From: Girardinichthys multiradiatus
Taxonomy: Eukaryota > Chordata > Actinopteri > Cyprinodontiformes > Goodeidae
Direction: 5' to 3'
DNA length: 64,000 nt
Assembly (NCBI RefSeq): GCF_021462225.1
Contig: NC_061816.1
Coordinates: 2,329,731 to 2,393,730, forward strand
Position 1 is the first letter of the stretch. Each line of letters opens with the position of its first letter. The notes below the pieces were generated by a model that worked only from the letters and a program-made list of their open reading frames with translations, ran no database searches and was not told the origin of the DNA. Position numbers and translations under genes: made by a program. Below are positions 1-10,952 of the stretch, piece by piece.

Positions 1-489
1 ATAATACTTAAAGATGAAACAGATACGGTGGTCTGGGAGTATGACGTCGATCTGACCGGTGAATTCTTCACTTTACTGTTACCTCTCTTCATTCATCTGC
101 TTGTAGAGAAAACATAAGAATTGAACCGAGTTTAGGAACTGAATGCTCATGTTTAGGAGTTCCTCCCTTGTTGATCTCTACAACGTTAAGCAGTTTTAAA
201 CTTCTGACCGATCTGGAGTATGTAACTCTTCTGAAGTTTGAGTTCATCCTGCTCTAACTTTGCTTTAGAGAACTTGTTTATCATACCACAGTTGCTCAGC
301 TTCGAGCCCCTCCTGATGTCAGCCAAAACCAATCAAAATGAAAGAAATCATCTAAATTCTGTTGATGGAAAACAATGCGTGTAAAATTATGTTTCTATTA
401 TCCACAGCAAGTACATAACTGAACATGCAGAAAACATGTTGAAGGTGCAACTGATGGATTAGTAAAAAATTTGCATTGGTGAACAAGCC
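1..489. other. Unassigned AT-rich sequence
   Basis: No open frame, terminal repeat or recognisable family was found here. It leads directly into a LINE fragment. Confidence 0.5.
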
Positions 490-905
490 TATAGCAGCAT
501 AACTACAGAGATAGCTCAGGATAAACTAAGCCACTCTAACTATAAGCTTTATCAAAAAGGAAAGTTTTAAGCCTAGCCTTAAAAGTAGACAGGGTGTCTG
601 CCTCACGGACTAAAGCTGGGAGCTGGTTCCACAGGAGAGGAGTCTGATAACTAAAGGATCTGCCTCCCATTCTACTTCTAGAGACTCTAGGAACCACCAG
701 TAAACCTGCAGTCTGAGAACAAAGTGCTCTGTTAGGAACATATGGAACAATCAGATCTCTGAAAAACTAAGGGCTTTTTACTAAATGTTTTGGTCTTCTT
801 GACAGTAAAAAATAGCAATAGTCCAGCTTGGAAGTTACAAATGAATGTACTAGTTGCTCTGCATGACTCTGGTCCAGGATATAGAAGTAGTTTTAGTTAT
901 GTTGC
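490..905 (-). mobile_element. LINE 3' fragment (L2/CR1-like, tentative)
   Basis: Read on the minus strand, this carries the last part of a non-LTR reverse-transcriptase frame: the block that pairs a WNQLP-type motif with a following short basic helix, then 3' untranslated sequence. The same block occurs at 23663-23990 and, in diverged form, on the + strand at 39025-39300. The frame is interrupted, so this is a dead 5'-truncated copy. The clade assignment comes from general resemblance and is tentative. Confidence 0.65.
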
Positions 906-1410
906 ACAAAATTAAAATGACTTAAAAGTTATGTTGGCTTGACCATGGAGGAATAGCAGCCATACACACCAATCCCTTAGCAAAAGCAAGGATGAACTGC
1001 TATGATAGAAGGCTCTATGCCTTCGAGTTATGTTTTATAATGCATGTAAATTAAAAGATCAATGTCTCTGTCCTGCTTTTCGGTCCAGATCATTCACAAA
1101 GTGATGTCTCTTCAGGTGCCAGAGTGCAGTCAGAGGTGAGCTTGTTCTTGTTCTTACTTAGACTTTTTTTTACCCACAGCTCAGATTTACCAACACCAGA
1201 AGACAAGCTAAGGAAGAAACACCAAGGGGCACGATGGTGGTGCAGAGGTGGAGCGCAGCTTATTTTTTTTAAAGTGAGCTGACAAGAAAAAAATAAGAAG
1301 AATAAAGGCCAAAAGTGCAGCAAAAAAAAAACATTAAAACAGAAGAAAAATCAAAATTCAGCCTCACACTGTTTTAATCCTTCTTTTGGATTGTTGTTTG
1401 ATCCAAACAG
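906..1410. other. Unassigned sequence upstream of the pyrin exon
   Basis: No convincing gene. The last 30 bases are pyrimidine-rich and end in CAG at 1410, a plausible splice acceptor for the exon that follows. Confidence 0.4.
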
Positions 1411-1659
1411 AGCTCCAATCGGGAGGAAATCCTCTTGAACATCCTGGATGAACTAAGTGAGGAAGAGTTTCACAGGTTTAAATGGTTCCTGAAGACTGGA
1501 TCCGCGAAACATTGCTTCAAAGTAAAGGAATTTATGGCCACTTCAAGAGAGGACGTGGTGGATCGGATGGTGCAGCATTACAGCCTTGATGAAGCTGTGG
1601 AAGTTATGAAGACAACATTAAGGAATATTGACAGGAATGATCTGGTGAAGCGAATGTAA
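1411..1659 (+). CDS. Pyrin-domain exon (partial gene, inflammasome/NLR type)
   Basis: An open frame follows a likely acceptor (CAG at 1408-1410) and ends in TAA at 1657-1659. It encodes about 82 residues with the death-fold signature of fish pyrin domains: a leucine-rich first helix, then EEEFHRFKWFL, a central loop, and a C-terminal RNDLVKRM-like end. In fish, such domains mediate homotypic PYD-PYD assembly in ASC, NLRP-type or related proteins. The frame has no suitable ATG, so it is an internal or last exon whose 5' partner lies outside the window or is lost. No stop or frameshift breaks it. It could be a functional terminal exon or an orphan from an NLR cluster; the broken NLR gene near 40 kb favours the latter. 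Recognised from motif pattern only. Confidence 0.7.
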   Translation, partial: SSNREEILLNILDELSEEEFHRFKWFLKTGSAKHCFKVKEFMATSREDVVDRMVQHYSLDEAVEVMKTTLRNIDRNDLVKRM

Positions 1660-2744
1660 AACCTTTGAACTGGAAGGAAGCAGCTATTAGTTTAACATGC
1701 ATTCATGTTTGTTTGTTTCTGTTGTTTTGATGGTTTGGTTTAAGCTGTTGTCTGGAAGAGATTAGTTGACATTTTACAGCTAACGGCTGAAGTCTTTCAG
1801 GTAGCTGATGGTTCTGACACTGGTGAAATTTACATGTCGATCATTCACAGATAAAGTACCAACTTAAACAGCAGCTGAAAGCTAAGCTGTCATAGGAAGT
1901 TGAAAATGAAATGTTTTTTTCAAACTGTTTGTGGGTTAAATGGGTTATATGGTTTTCTTAGTACCAGTTTGTTTCCACTGCTGCCAGAACCAAGCCTGGC
2001 AACAAAAACTACACCAACTGCACCAAGTCTACAAACCATTTTCCTTAGGAACTCTATTTACAAATTAGACTTGGGATATTACGACATCTCAATCCAATCA
2101 TGCAGTCAGATTTAGAACAAATTCCACACAGACAAATGCAACCCAATGCTGGCCCCAGTAGAACCAGAACCAGATTCAGTATAAACAACCAACACCATAA
2201 GTGGCTGGGAGCTGAGAGGACAGCAAGCAGACACAGAAGAAAGTGAATACACTAATTTGGGTTGTTAGTTAAATTCCCTGATCTGTAAAAATGCAGAACA
2301 CAACAGAGGGTGATGCAGGGATCCATCATTTCTAAAGAACCTGTGGCTCCATAGTGGAAATTGCTTAAACTGCTTTATGTGTCAGACATTCATTACCTTT
2401 GCTCAGGTGACCAGGTAGTTTTAACTCTGTAGATTTATTCATTAAGTAGAAACTTCAAATCCTAACAATGGAACATCTGTTGTGGATGAGCTAATCATGT
2501 CCTGGTACTCCTACATGCAGGTGTGAATGCATTCCAAACATCTTGAGGACGGTTCCCTCAAGACCACCCTCTGCCTTCCTGACACACACTTAAGGTACCA
2601 CTGCATGCTATGTGGAAGCAGCCTAACACACCAGCTGACAGAGCTGATCTTATTGGATACTAATCAAAACAGCAGCAATAAATCTGATTCTGGAGTGTGG
2701 GATGCAGCCAGGCATGAATAGTTGAAGACAGATCTAATGTACTG
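1660..2744. other. Unassigned sequence after the pyrin exon
   Basis: Only short chance frames are seen. No splice-linked exon or repeat end could be supported. Confidence 0.4.
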
Positions 2745-3190
2745 TGCTCTCTCGTTGGAAACTTTATGAATTTGGGGAGCACAGCTTTTAATTCTACATG
2801 ATTAAAGTCTCCAGCTACGATCACAGCTGCCTCTGATAATCATTCATTTGGATGTTGATAAAGCTGTATAATTCTTGCAGAGCTAGCTTAGCATTAGCTC
2901 TTGGTGGAACGTAGCATGCTACAATAATAACAGATAAGAGATAAGTTATCTGGCCAATTTAAATGGTCTGCACTTCACTGCCAGATATTCCAGATCGGGA
3001 GAGCAGAAGGTTCTGTAGCTGTGCACCAAGAGTTGTGAATGTACAATGCCAAACCTCTGCCATTGAGCTTCCCAGCAGCTGTGGTCTTATCAGCTAAGAA
3101 CAAAGAGCACCCCAGTAGCTCCACCGCAGCATCGCTGATGGTTGAGTCCAGCCAAGTCTCGTTGAAGATTGCTACACAATCCAATTCAAT
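2745..3190 (-). mobile_element. LINE endonuclease fragment
   Basis: The minus strand encodes a piece of an APE-type LINE endonuclease. It contains the NETWLD block, a GRGLALYIHNSWC block that matches the usual GGGL..Y.N..WC region, and downstream a decayed GDFN region. Several stops and small shifts break the frame. The right end runs into a LINE 3' tail at 3181. Confidence 0.65.
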
Positions 3191-3257
3191 TCAATTCAGT
3201 TTTATTTACGTATATAGCGCCAATTCACAACACATGTTGTCTTAAGGCACTTCACAT
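3181..3257 (-). repeat. LINE 3' tail, part 1 (split by two insertions)
   Basis: A run of AATTC units followed by TATATAGCGCCAATTCACAA and AAGGCACTTCACA is the reverse complement of the common fish LINE tail, also seen at 11690-11762, 13645-13790 and 42365-42441. Compared with the 13645 copy, the tail is cut at about 3257 and resumes at about 3707. Confidence 0.7.
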
Positions 3258-3706
3258 AGGGTTTGGAATGGTATAGGGTTGTTGGGGAGGTTAGATTAAA
3301 CTACTGAGTGTTAGAGTTTGGCCATTTTAGAATGGGCTATATGTAGGGGTACTAAGTAAAATAATACTTAGTACCCCTACATGTAGCCCATTCTAAAATG
3401 GCCAAACTGATAAAGTGTGTCCATCTAGAGCCCACTGGTGGCCATTGTTATACTAAAAACCACAAGGGTTGGGGGTACCTCTCTCTGTCAGACTGATTAT
3501 AACCATTGGAAAAGAGAAGGAGTCATACAGGTAGCAGAAATGGAGGGTGTGTTTGCACCTCAATCATAACTGAGCCAGTTTAGGCTAAACCTGACTCCCC
3601 CTTACTCCATCCAACAGGGAGGGAAGAAGGCAGAGGTAAAAATAATTGGATAGTGTTGTTTCCTGTTGCATTGTGTGAAAGGTGGGTAACTTTAAAATGG
3701 ACTAAG
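3258..3706. mobile_element. Unclassified insertion (about 450 bp) inside a LINE tail
   Basis: This stretch is absent from the related tail at 13645-13790, where the flanking parts lie next to each other. It contains the 92-nt hairpin at 3316-3407. No transposase and no clear terminal inverted repeat were found, so its class is unknown. A small non-autonomous element is the simplest reading. Confidence 0.45.
3316..3407. repeat. Long near-perfect hairpin
   Basis: Two 43-base arms (3316-3358 and 3365-3407) are complementary at 42 of 43 positions around a 6-base loop, AAATAA. The single mismatch is in the ATATG/CATGT region. An RNA from either strand would fold into one long stem. Confidence 0.9.
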
Positions 3707-3727
3707 TCAATTCAATCGAATCATATA

Positions 3728-5337
3728 CAGGTCCTTCTCAAAATATTAGCATATTGTGATAAAGTTCATTATTTTCCATAATGTCATGATGAAAATTTAA
3801 CATTCATATATTTTAGATTCATTGCACACTAACTGAAATATTTCAGGTCTTTTATTGTCTTAATACGGATGATTTTGGCATACAGCTCATGAAAACCCAA
3901 AATTCCTATCTCACAAAATTAGCATATTTCATCCGACCAATAAAAGAAAAGTGTTTTTAATACAAAAAACGTCAACCTTCAAATAATCATGTACAGTTAT
4001 GCACTCAATACTTGGTCGGGAATCCTTTTGCAGAAATGACTGCTTCAATGCGGCGTGGCATGGAGGCAATCAGCCTGTGGCACTGCTGAGGTCTTATGGA
4101 GGCCCAGGATGCTTCGATAGCGGCCTTTAGCTCATCCAGAGTGTTGGGTCTTGAGTCTCTCAACGTTCTCTTCACAATATCCCACAGATTCTCTATGGGG
4201 TTCAGGTCAGGAGAGTTGGCAGGCCAATTGAGCACAGTGATACCATGGTCAGTAAACCATTTACCAGTGGTTTTGGCACTGTGAGCAGGTGCCAGGTCGT
4301 GCTGAAAAATTAAATCTTCATCTCCATAAAGCTTTTCAGCAGATGGATGCATGAAGTGCTCCAAAATCTCCTGATAGCTAGCTGCATTGACCCTGCCCTT
4401 GATAAAACACAGTGGACCAACACCAGCAGCTGACACGGCACCCCAGACCATCACTGACTGTGGGTACTTGATACTGGACTTCTGGCATTTTGGCATTTCC
4501 TTCTCCCCAGTCTTCCTCCAGACTCTGCCACCTTGATTTCCGAATGACATGCAGAATTTGCTTTCATCCAAAAAAAGTACTTTGGACCACTGAGCAACAG
4601 TCCAGTGCTGCTTCTCTGTAGCCCAGGTCAGGCGCTTCTTCCTCTGTTTCTGGTTCAAAAGTGGCTTGACCTGGGGAATGCGGCACCTGTAGCCCATTTC
4701 CTGCATACGCCTGTGCACGGTGGCTCTGGATGTTTCTACTCCAGACTCAGTCCACTGCTTCCGCAGGTCCCCCAAGGTCTGGAATCGGCCCTTCTCCACA
4801 ATCTTCCTCAGGGTCCGGTCACCTCTTCTCGTTGTGCAGCGTTTTCTGCCACACCTTTTCCTTCCCACAGACTTCCCACTGAGGTGCCTTGATACAGCAC
4901 TCTGGGAACAGCCTATTCGTTCAGAAATTTCTTTCTGTGTCTTACCCTCTTGCTTGAAGGTGTCAATAGTGGCCTTCTGGACAGCAGTCAGGTCGGCAGT
5001 CTTACCCATGATTGGGGTTTTGAGTGATGAACCAGGCTGGGAGTTTTAAAGGCCTCAGGAATCTTTTGCAGGTGTTTAGAGTTAACTCGTTGATTCAGAT
5101 GATTAGGTTCATAGCTCGTTTAGAGACCCTTTTAATGATATGCTAATTTTGTGAGATAGGAATTTTGGGTTTTCATGAGCTGTATGCCAAAATCATCCGT
5201 ATTAAGACAATAAAAGACCTGAAATATTTCAGTTAGTGTGCAATGAATGTAAAATATATGAATGTTAAATTTTCATCATGACATTATGGAAAATAATGAA
5301 CTTTATCACAATATGCTAATATTTTGAGAAGGACCTG
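3728..5337 (-). mobile_element. Complete Tc1-like DD34E transposon, apparently intact
   Basis: The 1610-bp element is flanked by TA on both sides (3726-3727 and 5338-5339) and starts and ends with CAGGTCCTTCTCAAAAT and its complement. Inverted repeats of about 215 bp at each end contain a further ATTAGCATAT copy near their inner edge, the IR/DR layout typical of Tc1-like elements. It encodes one uninterrupted transposase on the minus strand. It sits in the 3' untranslated part of a minus-strand LINE whose sequence continues on both sides. Confidence 0.95.
4005..5009 (-). CDS. Tc1-like transposase, DD34E, full length (334 aa)
   Basis: Cut-and-paste transposase that acts in the nucleus on the element's own ends and integrates at TA. 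Residues 1-110 form two helix-turn-helix units: QKEISERIGCSQSAVSRHL, then a basic GRKRCGRKR stretch that may act as AT hook and nuclear signal, then a second DNA-binding unit. The catalytic domain carries D148 (in DESKF), D238 (in QHDLAPAHS) and E273 (in DLNPIENLW), with 34 residues between the last two. Length is normal for the family (about 340). The ATG at 5009 gives the conserved MGKTADLT start. No stop or frameshift is visible, so activity is possible. One residue next to D148 (FLDES rather than the FSDES of the sister copy) is worth noting. The C-terminal GFPTKY is complete. Confidence 0.95.
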   Translation of the reverse strand: MGKTADLTAVQKATIDTFKQEGKTQKEISERIGCSQSAVSRHLSGKSVGRKRCGRKRCTTRRGDRTLRKIVEKGRFQTLGDLRKQWTESGVETSRATVHRRMQEMGYRCRIPQVKPLLNQKQRKKRLTWATEKQHWTVAQWSKVLFLDESKFCMSFGNQGGRVWRKTGEKEMPKCQKSSIKYPQSVMVWGAVSAAGVGPLCFIKGRVNAASYQEILEHFMHPSAEKLYGDEDLIFQHDLAPAHSAKTTGKWFTDHGITVLNWPANSPDLNPIENLWDIVKRTLRDSRPNTLDELKAAIEASWASIRPQQCHRLIASMPRRIEAVISAKGFPTKY

Positions 5338-5339
5338 TA

Positions 5340-6130
5340 GATTTCAGGTCAGGTACATACATTCCAATTAATCCTAACCATTGAACAGTTCAGTCAGATT
5401 CAGTTATTTATTCAAATTGGATAAAAAGTTTTTCTATCTAAGGAAACCCAGCAGATTGCATCCAGTCAGTGACTTGCAGCAATCCCTCATACTGAGCATG
5501 CATGTAGCGACAGTGGAGAGGAAAATCTCCCTTTTAACAGGAAAAAACCTCCAGCAGTCAACCAGGCTCATCTGCCACGACTGGTGGATTGAGAGAACAG
5601 AGCAGAGAAGGAAAACGAACACAGAAGCACTGATCCAGGAGTACTTTCTATGGGAAGGAAAAGTAAATGTTAATGGATGTAGCTCCTTTAGTCGTTTCAT
5701 CTAGAAAGAAAGAACAGATAAACTCTGATCCAGTTTTCAAGGTTAGAGTCTGAAAGAGAGCACATAGAGTTAGTCACAGTAGAAGCTCAGTCATTTGCCA
5801 TGTCTAGGAGAGAGAAAGGGTTAAACACTGAAAGATAGGGCCATGTGGATCATCTGTAGAAGGTGAGCATTAAGTTGTTGCCAGCAGAAGCTCGGACGAT
5901 TCCCCCCTCCAGAAAGGTGTCACAGGTAGACCCAGTCAGGCCAGGTGTAGCTTCTAGGAAGAGAAAAGACATAAAGTTAAAAGCTACACAACTGTCCATC
6001 TTACGTGAGACGATCCTCAGTCGAATCTCATCCAGTTTGAGGAGAAGACTGGGGAGAGCCCGCCTGTGTGGATTAGCCTCTAGCTTAGCTTTTCAGCTGC
6101 TGCACTGCCCCCTCTTCTGCGTCTGCGTCT
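5340..6130 (-). mobile_element. LINE 3' untranslated region
   Basis: This is the reverse complement of the block at 41820-42441. Both carry the same order of landmarks: a TTGCATCCAGTCAGTG segment, a CTCCTTTAGTCGTTTCATCT segment, and a GGACGATTCCCCC-like segment. The two copies lie in opposite orientation about 36 kb apart. This copy is a 5'-truncated remnant, and the Tc1 element at 3728-5337 interrupts it on its 3' side. Confidence 0.75.
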
Positions 6131-6189
6131 CTTGAGCTGCAGATGCAGGATGTTCAGATTCGCAATGAACAGCTGCATTTTGGTTTCGG

Positions 6190-6775
6190 ACCTCAGTAGA
6201 GTCCTGGACTTACCTCTAATTCCATCTTTTCAGCCCTCCCGTATTGGAGCAATGCGCGGAGGGGTGAAAAAACAAACACAAACTCAGACGAACAAAAGCA
6301 CTCAGGAGCCCTGAGCTGCTGTGAGAACCCAGGTTGCCATCTCGGGCAGATGAGATCACCCCCACGAAGAAGTGAGCAATCCAAGTGGTCAGATGGTGCA
6401 AGAAAAAAATGTTAGAAGAATGAGGGGTCATCAACATTTGGGGCATATATGCTGACAATACATAACTTTTTTTATTATTATAAATCTACCCTCTGGATCT
6501 GTAATTGTGTCTAATAATGTAGAGTTTATATTTTTGTGAATTAAAATTGCTCCTCCCCTATACCTAGAGTTTTAGCAGGCAGAAAACAAATTAGGAAACT
6601 CAGGTGATTTAAGATCATCTGCAGCTGTGACAGATTTATGAATCTCTTCTAATAAGACGTCTGCCTGTGGTCTGTTAAGCTGTTTAAAAATCTTTACCTG
6701 TTTCTCTCTAGTGCTGGCTCCATGTAATTGTTCGTGCGCAGCTAAAGTAGGACAGCGCATAAAAAACCACATTGG
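6190..6775 (-). mobile_element. L1-like endonuclease fragment
   Basis: The minus strand encodes the beginning of an L1-type ORF2: a REKQVKIFKQLNRPQAD block, then a RYRGGAIL.IHKNIN block, then a decayed block around 6380-6460. The 6310-6580 part matches 22780-22990, a second copy of the same family in the same orientation. Stops and shifts make it a dead fragment. Confidence 0.65.
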
Positions 6776-7960
6776 AAAAGAGGCGCAAGTAGCTTAAGTG
6801 CACGTTTTTTATTGTGGCGTGATGTCCCACATTTAAATGCTCGATGGCGCCTCCCGGAAGGGAGAAGTTCAAACAGGTCCCTGGCATGATGCAAAGGATC
6901 CTTAATGATGGCTGAAGCCTGGGAACAAAGTCTTTCTTTAGTAGAAACATTTCTGAACCATAGTGTGGTTGCATTTGTAAGTAGGCTTTCTAGTGCACAG
7001 CGATATAAATTTAACAGAATCAGCTGGTTCCTAGTAAAATCCTTCAATTTACCAGCTGAGGTCATTTGACAAAGAAACCCCAAGGAGGTTAAAATTGTCA
7101 ACAATTTGCACCTCCAAACCATTTATAAAAACGGGTAAAAGTGATTGCTTTTTACTAAAATCAAAGACCAATTCAAAGGTTTTAGAGGCGATTAGAACCA
7201 ATTTGTTTTCCTTACTCTAAGATACTACATTTTCAACCTCAGTTCTCACCTCAGAGTTGTCGTATGAGGAAATCAGACCAATGATAGTTGTATCATCTGC
7301 ATACCTAATTATCAAGCTGTTAGGGTTTGATGCAACACAATCATAGGTATACAAAGTGTACAACAAAGAACTCAAAATACAACGCTGTGGCGAACCAATG
7401 TTTACAGTGAGTTCATCAGAGAAGCAATCAATAACCTTAATTCTTTGAGGTCTACAGATTAAAAAATAATCCATTTGCAAATGGCATCATTTACTCCAAG
7501 CATCTTCAGTTTATAAATAAGCCTCTCAGGAATGAGAATTAAAAGCAGAGCTGGAATCAATAAAAAGCATTCAAACTTGAGATTTTCCCTTATCCACATG
7601 TAATGTGGATACAGAATTCAGGGAAAATGAGATGGCTTCTTCTACACTCCTGTTCTGTCTATATGCAAACTGGAGCCGACCCACTGACAGAGATCTGGTC
7701 TTTAATATAATCCAGCACAAGACACTCAAAATGTTTCATCAAGACTGAAGTGAGTGCCACAGGCCGATAATCATTTAAACATGTCCCAGATGTCTTCTTA
7801 GGCACTGAAATGATGGATAACTTTTTATAGCTCTGTGGAACATTGCAGTACCTAGTGACATGTTTAAAAAGTCAGTTAAAACAGGAGCAAGTTGCTCAGA
7901 AAACTTCTTAAGAGCCCGTGGGGGAATTTCATCCGATCAAGGTGCAGACTTTAGTCCTAA
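6776..7960 (-). mobile_element. LINE reverse-transcriptase fragment (jockey/Rex-like, tentative)
   Basis: The minus strand from 7850 downwards shows an RT palm: DYRPVALTSV near 7770, then TVNIGSPQRCILSSLLY, then IRYADDTTIIGL with the catalytic YADD at about 7300, and finally a C-terminal LLPSGRRHRAF segment near 6860. Several frameshifts and stops lie between these blocks. The normal GSPQG is changed to GSPQR. It is a decayed copy of a non-LTR element. The adjacent 6190-6775 L1 piece belongs to a different family. Confidence 0.75.
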
Positions 7961-8148
7961 ACAGGATCCTATGGACATCCTCCTGAAGAACAGTGAAACC
8001 ACTGTCCTCACTGCCCAACAAGAAGTCTACGGACTCCTTTCCGAAGTCTCAAACCAACAATAAAATTTGTTCAAGTTATTCAGCTGTAAGTTATCAAAAG
8101 AGACAATCTTCTTATTCTTAGGTTTCCAAGAGGTAATAGTATTGAGAC

Positions 8149-8714
8149 TAGGGATGAATACCGAATTCTGTACTTTTATAGGTAGGCCTACCGACCAAAT
8201 TCCGTCGGTACTACAGAGTACCGATTCACGTAAAATCAAACGGAAATGTTTCGGTACCTAAACGCATCATGGTGACACTGAGGGAGTGGAGAGCGGGCGA
8301 TTTTCCTTGTCGGACATGAACACAGCATTGCACACACAATGACATCAGTAGCCGCTGGTGCCGTCAACACAGCATGGCTGATAGAAAACGCTTGAAAGTA
8401 CGGCTCCACTTTTCAAAATGCGGTGCAGATTACACTCGCTGCAATATTTGTGACGCAAAGTGCAAGGCCAGTGGTGGGAATACTTCTAATCTGAGGAAGC
8501 AGTGTGTGTAGATAAATAGATAGTCAAAACACATTAATATATTGAGAAATAAATGTTAAATTGAAAACTTTAGAAATGTTGTTATTAAACGAATGAACAC
8601 ATTTACCACATAAACACACACAAAAATACTGTTACCGTTGAGTACCGGTATCGATTCCCAGGTATCCGAGTATCTGTATGGTATTGGTTCAAATGTGAAA
8701 GGTAGCCATCCTTA
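8149..8714 (+). mobile_element. hAT-type non-autonomous element with a BED-finger exon
   Basis: The ends are TAGGGATGAATACC at 8149-8162 and GGTAGCCATCCTTA at 8701-8714, which match as inverted repeats at 11 of 14 positions. The flanks ATTGAGAC (8141-8148) and GTTGAGAC (8715-8722) form an 8-bp target duplication with one change. Eight-base duplications and short CAGGG-like ends are the hAT hallmark. Total length is 566 bp. Only a small BED exon is inside, with no catalytic domain. Confidence 0.85.
8374..8511 (+). pseudogene. Truncated BED zinc-finger exon of a hAT transposase
   Basis: A 45-codon frame starts at ATG 8374 and ends at TAG 8509-8511. It shows the BED-finger pattern: HFSKCGADYTRCNIC with the CxxC pair, then GGNTSNLRK. 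The expected HLxxxH pair is replaced by CV and a stop. BED fingers bind DNA at the ends of hAT elements. Here the finger is cut off before its second zinc-ligand pair and is not followed by a transposase, so the product cannot be a normal protein. Confidence 0.75.
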
Positions 8715-8793
8715 GTTGAGACCCTGCCACATTCTTTGTGGATTGTTCCGTTTGAAACATCCCTTAATCCTGTCTCAATCCTCAGTCCCGTCC

Positions 8794-8834
8794 CACACAT
8801 TTTAAACCACTGTAACAGTGGTTTAAAATGTGTG
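8794..8834. repeat. Perfect 41-base palindrome
   Basis: Two 20-base arms (8794-8813 and 8815-8834) are exact reverse complements around a single central A. Arms of this length could extrude a cruciform or template a small hairpin RNA. Confidence 0.9.
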
Positions 8835-9465
8835 CTCCTTGCGTGGCATGTTTCACATGTTGATAATAGTTAGGGAAGGCCAATATTGGGGAGAATACTT
8901 TGTAAATGTATTTAGTTACAGAATACTGAATACCTGCTTTAAAATGTATTTTGTAACGTATTCCTTTACAATACTTTATGCTGGTACTGTATTCTAAATA
9001 CTTGGAATACTTCCCCTTAAAAACTGCATTTAAGCCTATTTAATGTAACACTAATCATTGGAAGCTATTCCTGCAGGAAAACAAAGCCTATTAATGCTAA
9101 ACATTATTGACTAGGAAAAGTACATTAAAAAAGACCAATTAATTCAAGATTATTTTTATTTTTGAATGTTAAAAGATTATATTTTTGTTTCTCTAATAAA
9201 GTGACCAAATGCCTGAACGTAGCAGAAACTTTGTTAACATTGAATCTTTTTTTTTTTAAAACAACAAAAGCTAACCCAAAAATACTGCAAGTAAAACATG
9301 TTTTATCCAACTTGTTCATGCTGATTAAAATATTGCAAACATTGCAGAATGGTGAAAGTGTTGTTTTAGATTAATGTAAACAAAACAATGTTTTAATTTA
9401 AGGCAAACATATTAGTGAGTAGCCACCTATCTACATATTCTTTATTAATCAACAGTCCAGTAAAG

Positions 9466-10560
9466 TCAGTTGTACTGCCGCAAGAGAGACATTTCAAAGT
9501 GCTCATCTGTCATTCGGTTGCGATGAGGAGTGAAAATGAGTCCTCCCTGGCTGAAAGGTCACTCTACAGAAGCACTTGGTGGCAATGTAGTGCTTTGAGT
9601 GTAGGGTACATCTCCAGTAAAACCAAGGACTTATCTGAATCTTGAAGGTACCTGTGCATCTCTTCTACAGTTGCACTAGTTGTCATTGCTGTCTCAAAAG
9701 TGAAGAAGTTGTCATCATCTTCTAGAAGATCTGGTCCATTTGAGGCATTTGCAATTTTGCATTGACTGGCAGTTTCTCAATGGCATGGTACTCTGAGCTC
9801 CACATTGTCACTGATAGCACCAGGCATCTCATCTGAACAATTTCTTCACTGGCATCAGCAGCACCGGATGAGCGGTGGGCTTTGTTCCATATGCCTGCAC
9901 ATTTGGACATGGCATTCAGTTGAGTTTTCTGTGACCACCTTGTTATGCTGCTTTGTCCAGGTCTGATGTTGCAAAAGGATTAAGAGTATGTGGAGCACAG
10001 TGATGGTGAGGTGGCAAAAAAAAATTTCTTCTTCATCTTGATCTGCCTTAAAAACAGCTGAAACATCAGCAAATTGTACTTTATCTACACCATCAGTTTC
10101 GTCCTCTAATTCAGACCCAGACGCTCCAGATTCAATGAAAGCTTTCACAAAATTACTTCCATTATCAGTCACAGTTGCACAGACTTTGCCCTGGATTTCA
10201 AATTGTGAATGAATCTCAGCAAGTTTGACAGCAATTACATCATATGTATGGCGCCCAGTTAGCCGCTTACAGGCCAGCGCAGCAGACCTTCGCTGCAATG
10301 TTTCAGGCTCAATCCAATGGGATGTAATACCAAAGAAACTCTTATGGTGAGCTGTCCATATGTCTGCAGTTGTGCAAGCAGCTTGAACATTGCAGTGCTT
10401 CTTTCATTTTTTGAGCCTCATTTTCAATGCCATGCATGAAGGTTTTTCTGGACATGGGTCCTTTGCCCCCACTGATTCCGTTGATCATTTCCCAAAATGA
10501 TGTCTTCTCTACCAGTGAAAAAGGTTACACATCTGCTATAATGTACCCAAACACCAAATC
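9466..10560 (-). pseudogene. hAT transposase relic (Ac/ZBED-like)
   Basis: The minus strand carries separated but ordered hAT blocks. Near 10345 is a TADIWTAHHKSFFG block and near 10280 an RRSAALACKRLTGRHTYDV block. Near 10160 is VCATVTDNGSNFVKAF, the conserved DN-containing part of the RNase-H fold. At 9466-9560 is the C-terminal dimerisation motif FSQGGLIFTPHRNRMTDEHF ending in a TGA stop at 9466-9468. Frames change between blocks, and the middle (helical insertion) is largely lost. The longest uninterrupted piece is 9855-10298. It is too decayed to act, and no element ends were identified around it. Confidence 0.8.
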
Positions 10561-10952
10561 ATTTAGTCTTTTTTGAGAAGTGTGGAGGTGCCAAGAGTCG
10601 TTTGCTTGAGAGGAGAGGGCGTACTTAAGATAGAGACATCTAATGATGGGTCTGGAATACCCAGTAGGGTACTGGGATGTTTCCTCTGAACAACAAAAAT
10701 AAAGAGATCCAGTTTTAGTTATTGTTTTGTTTTATATATACATGCTGCAGAGACAAGTAATGCACTCAAAATATCAATAACATGGATATGGACAGTGCAT
10801 TAGTTAAAAAATTGTACAATTGTATTTTTATTAAGAGTAAAAGTAACCAGTTCTGTAGATAAAAACAAAGCAATTATTGTTTATTACTAATATTGTCCAT
10901 TGTTTTATACACAGTTGTATTTTAAGTGTTTTATATGTATATATGGTATAAA

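Noticed and set aside
4096..5049. Plus-strand frames at 4096-4284, 4605-4892 and 4720-5049
   Set aside because: They lie opposite the intact Tc1 transposase and recur at the equivalent place of the second copy (27947-28276 minus); shadows.
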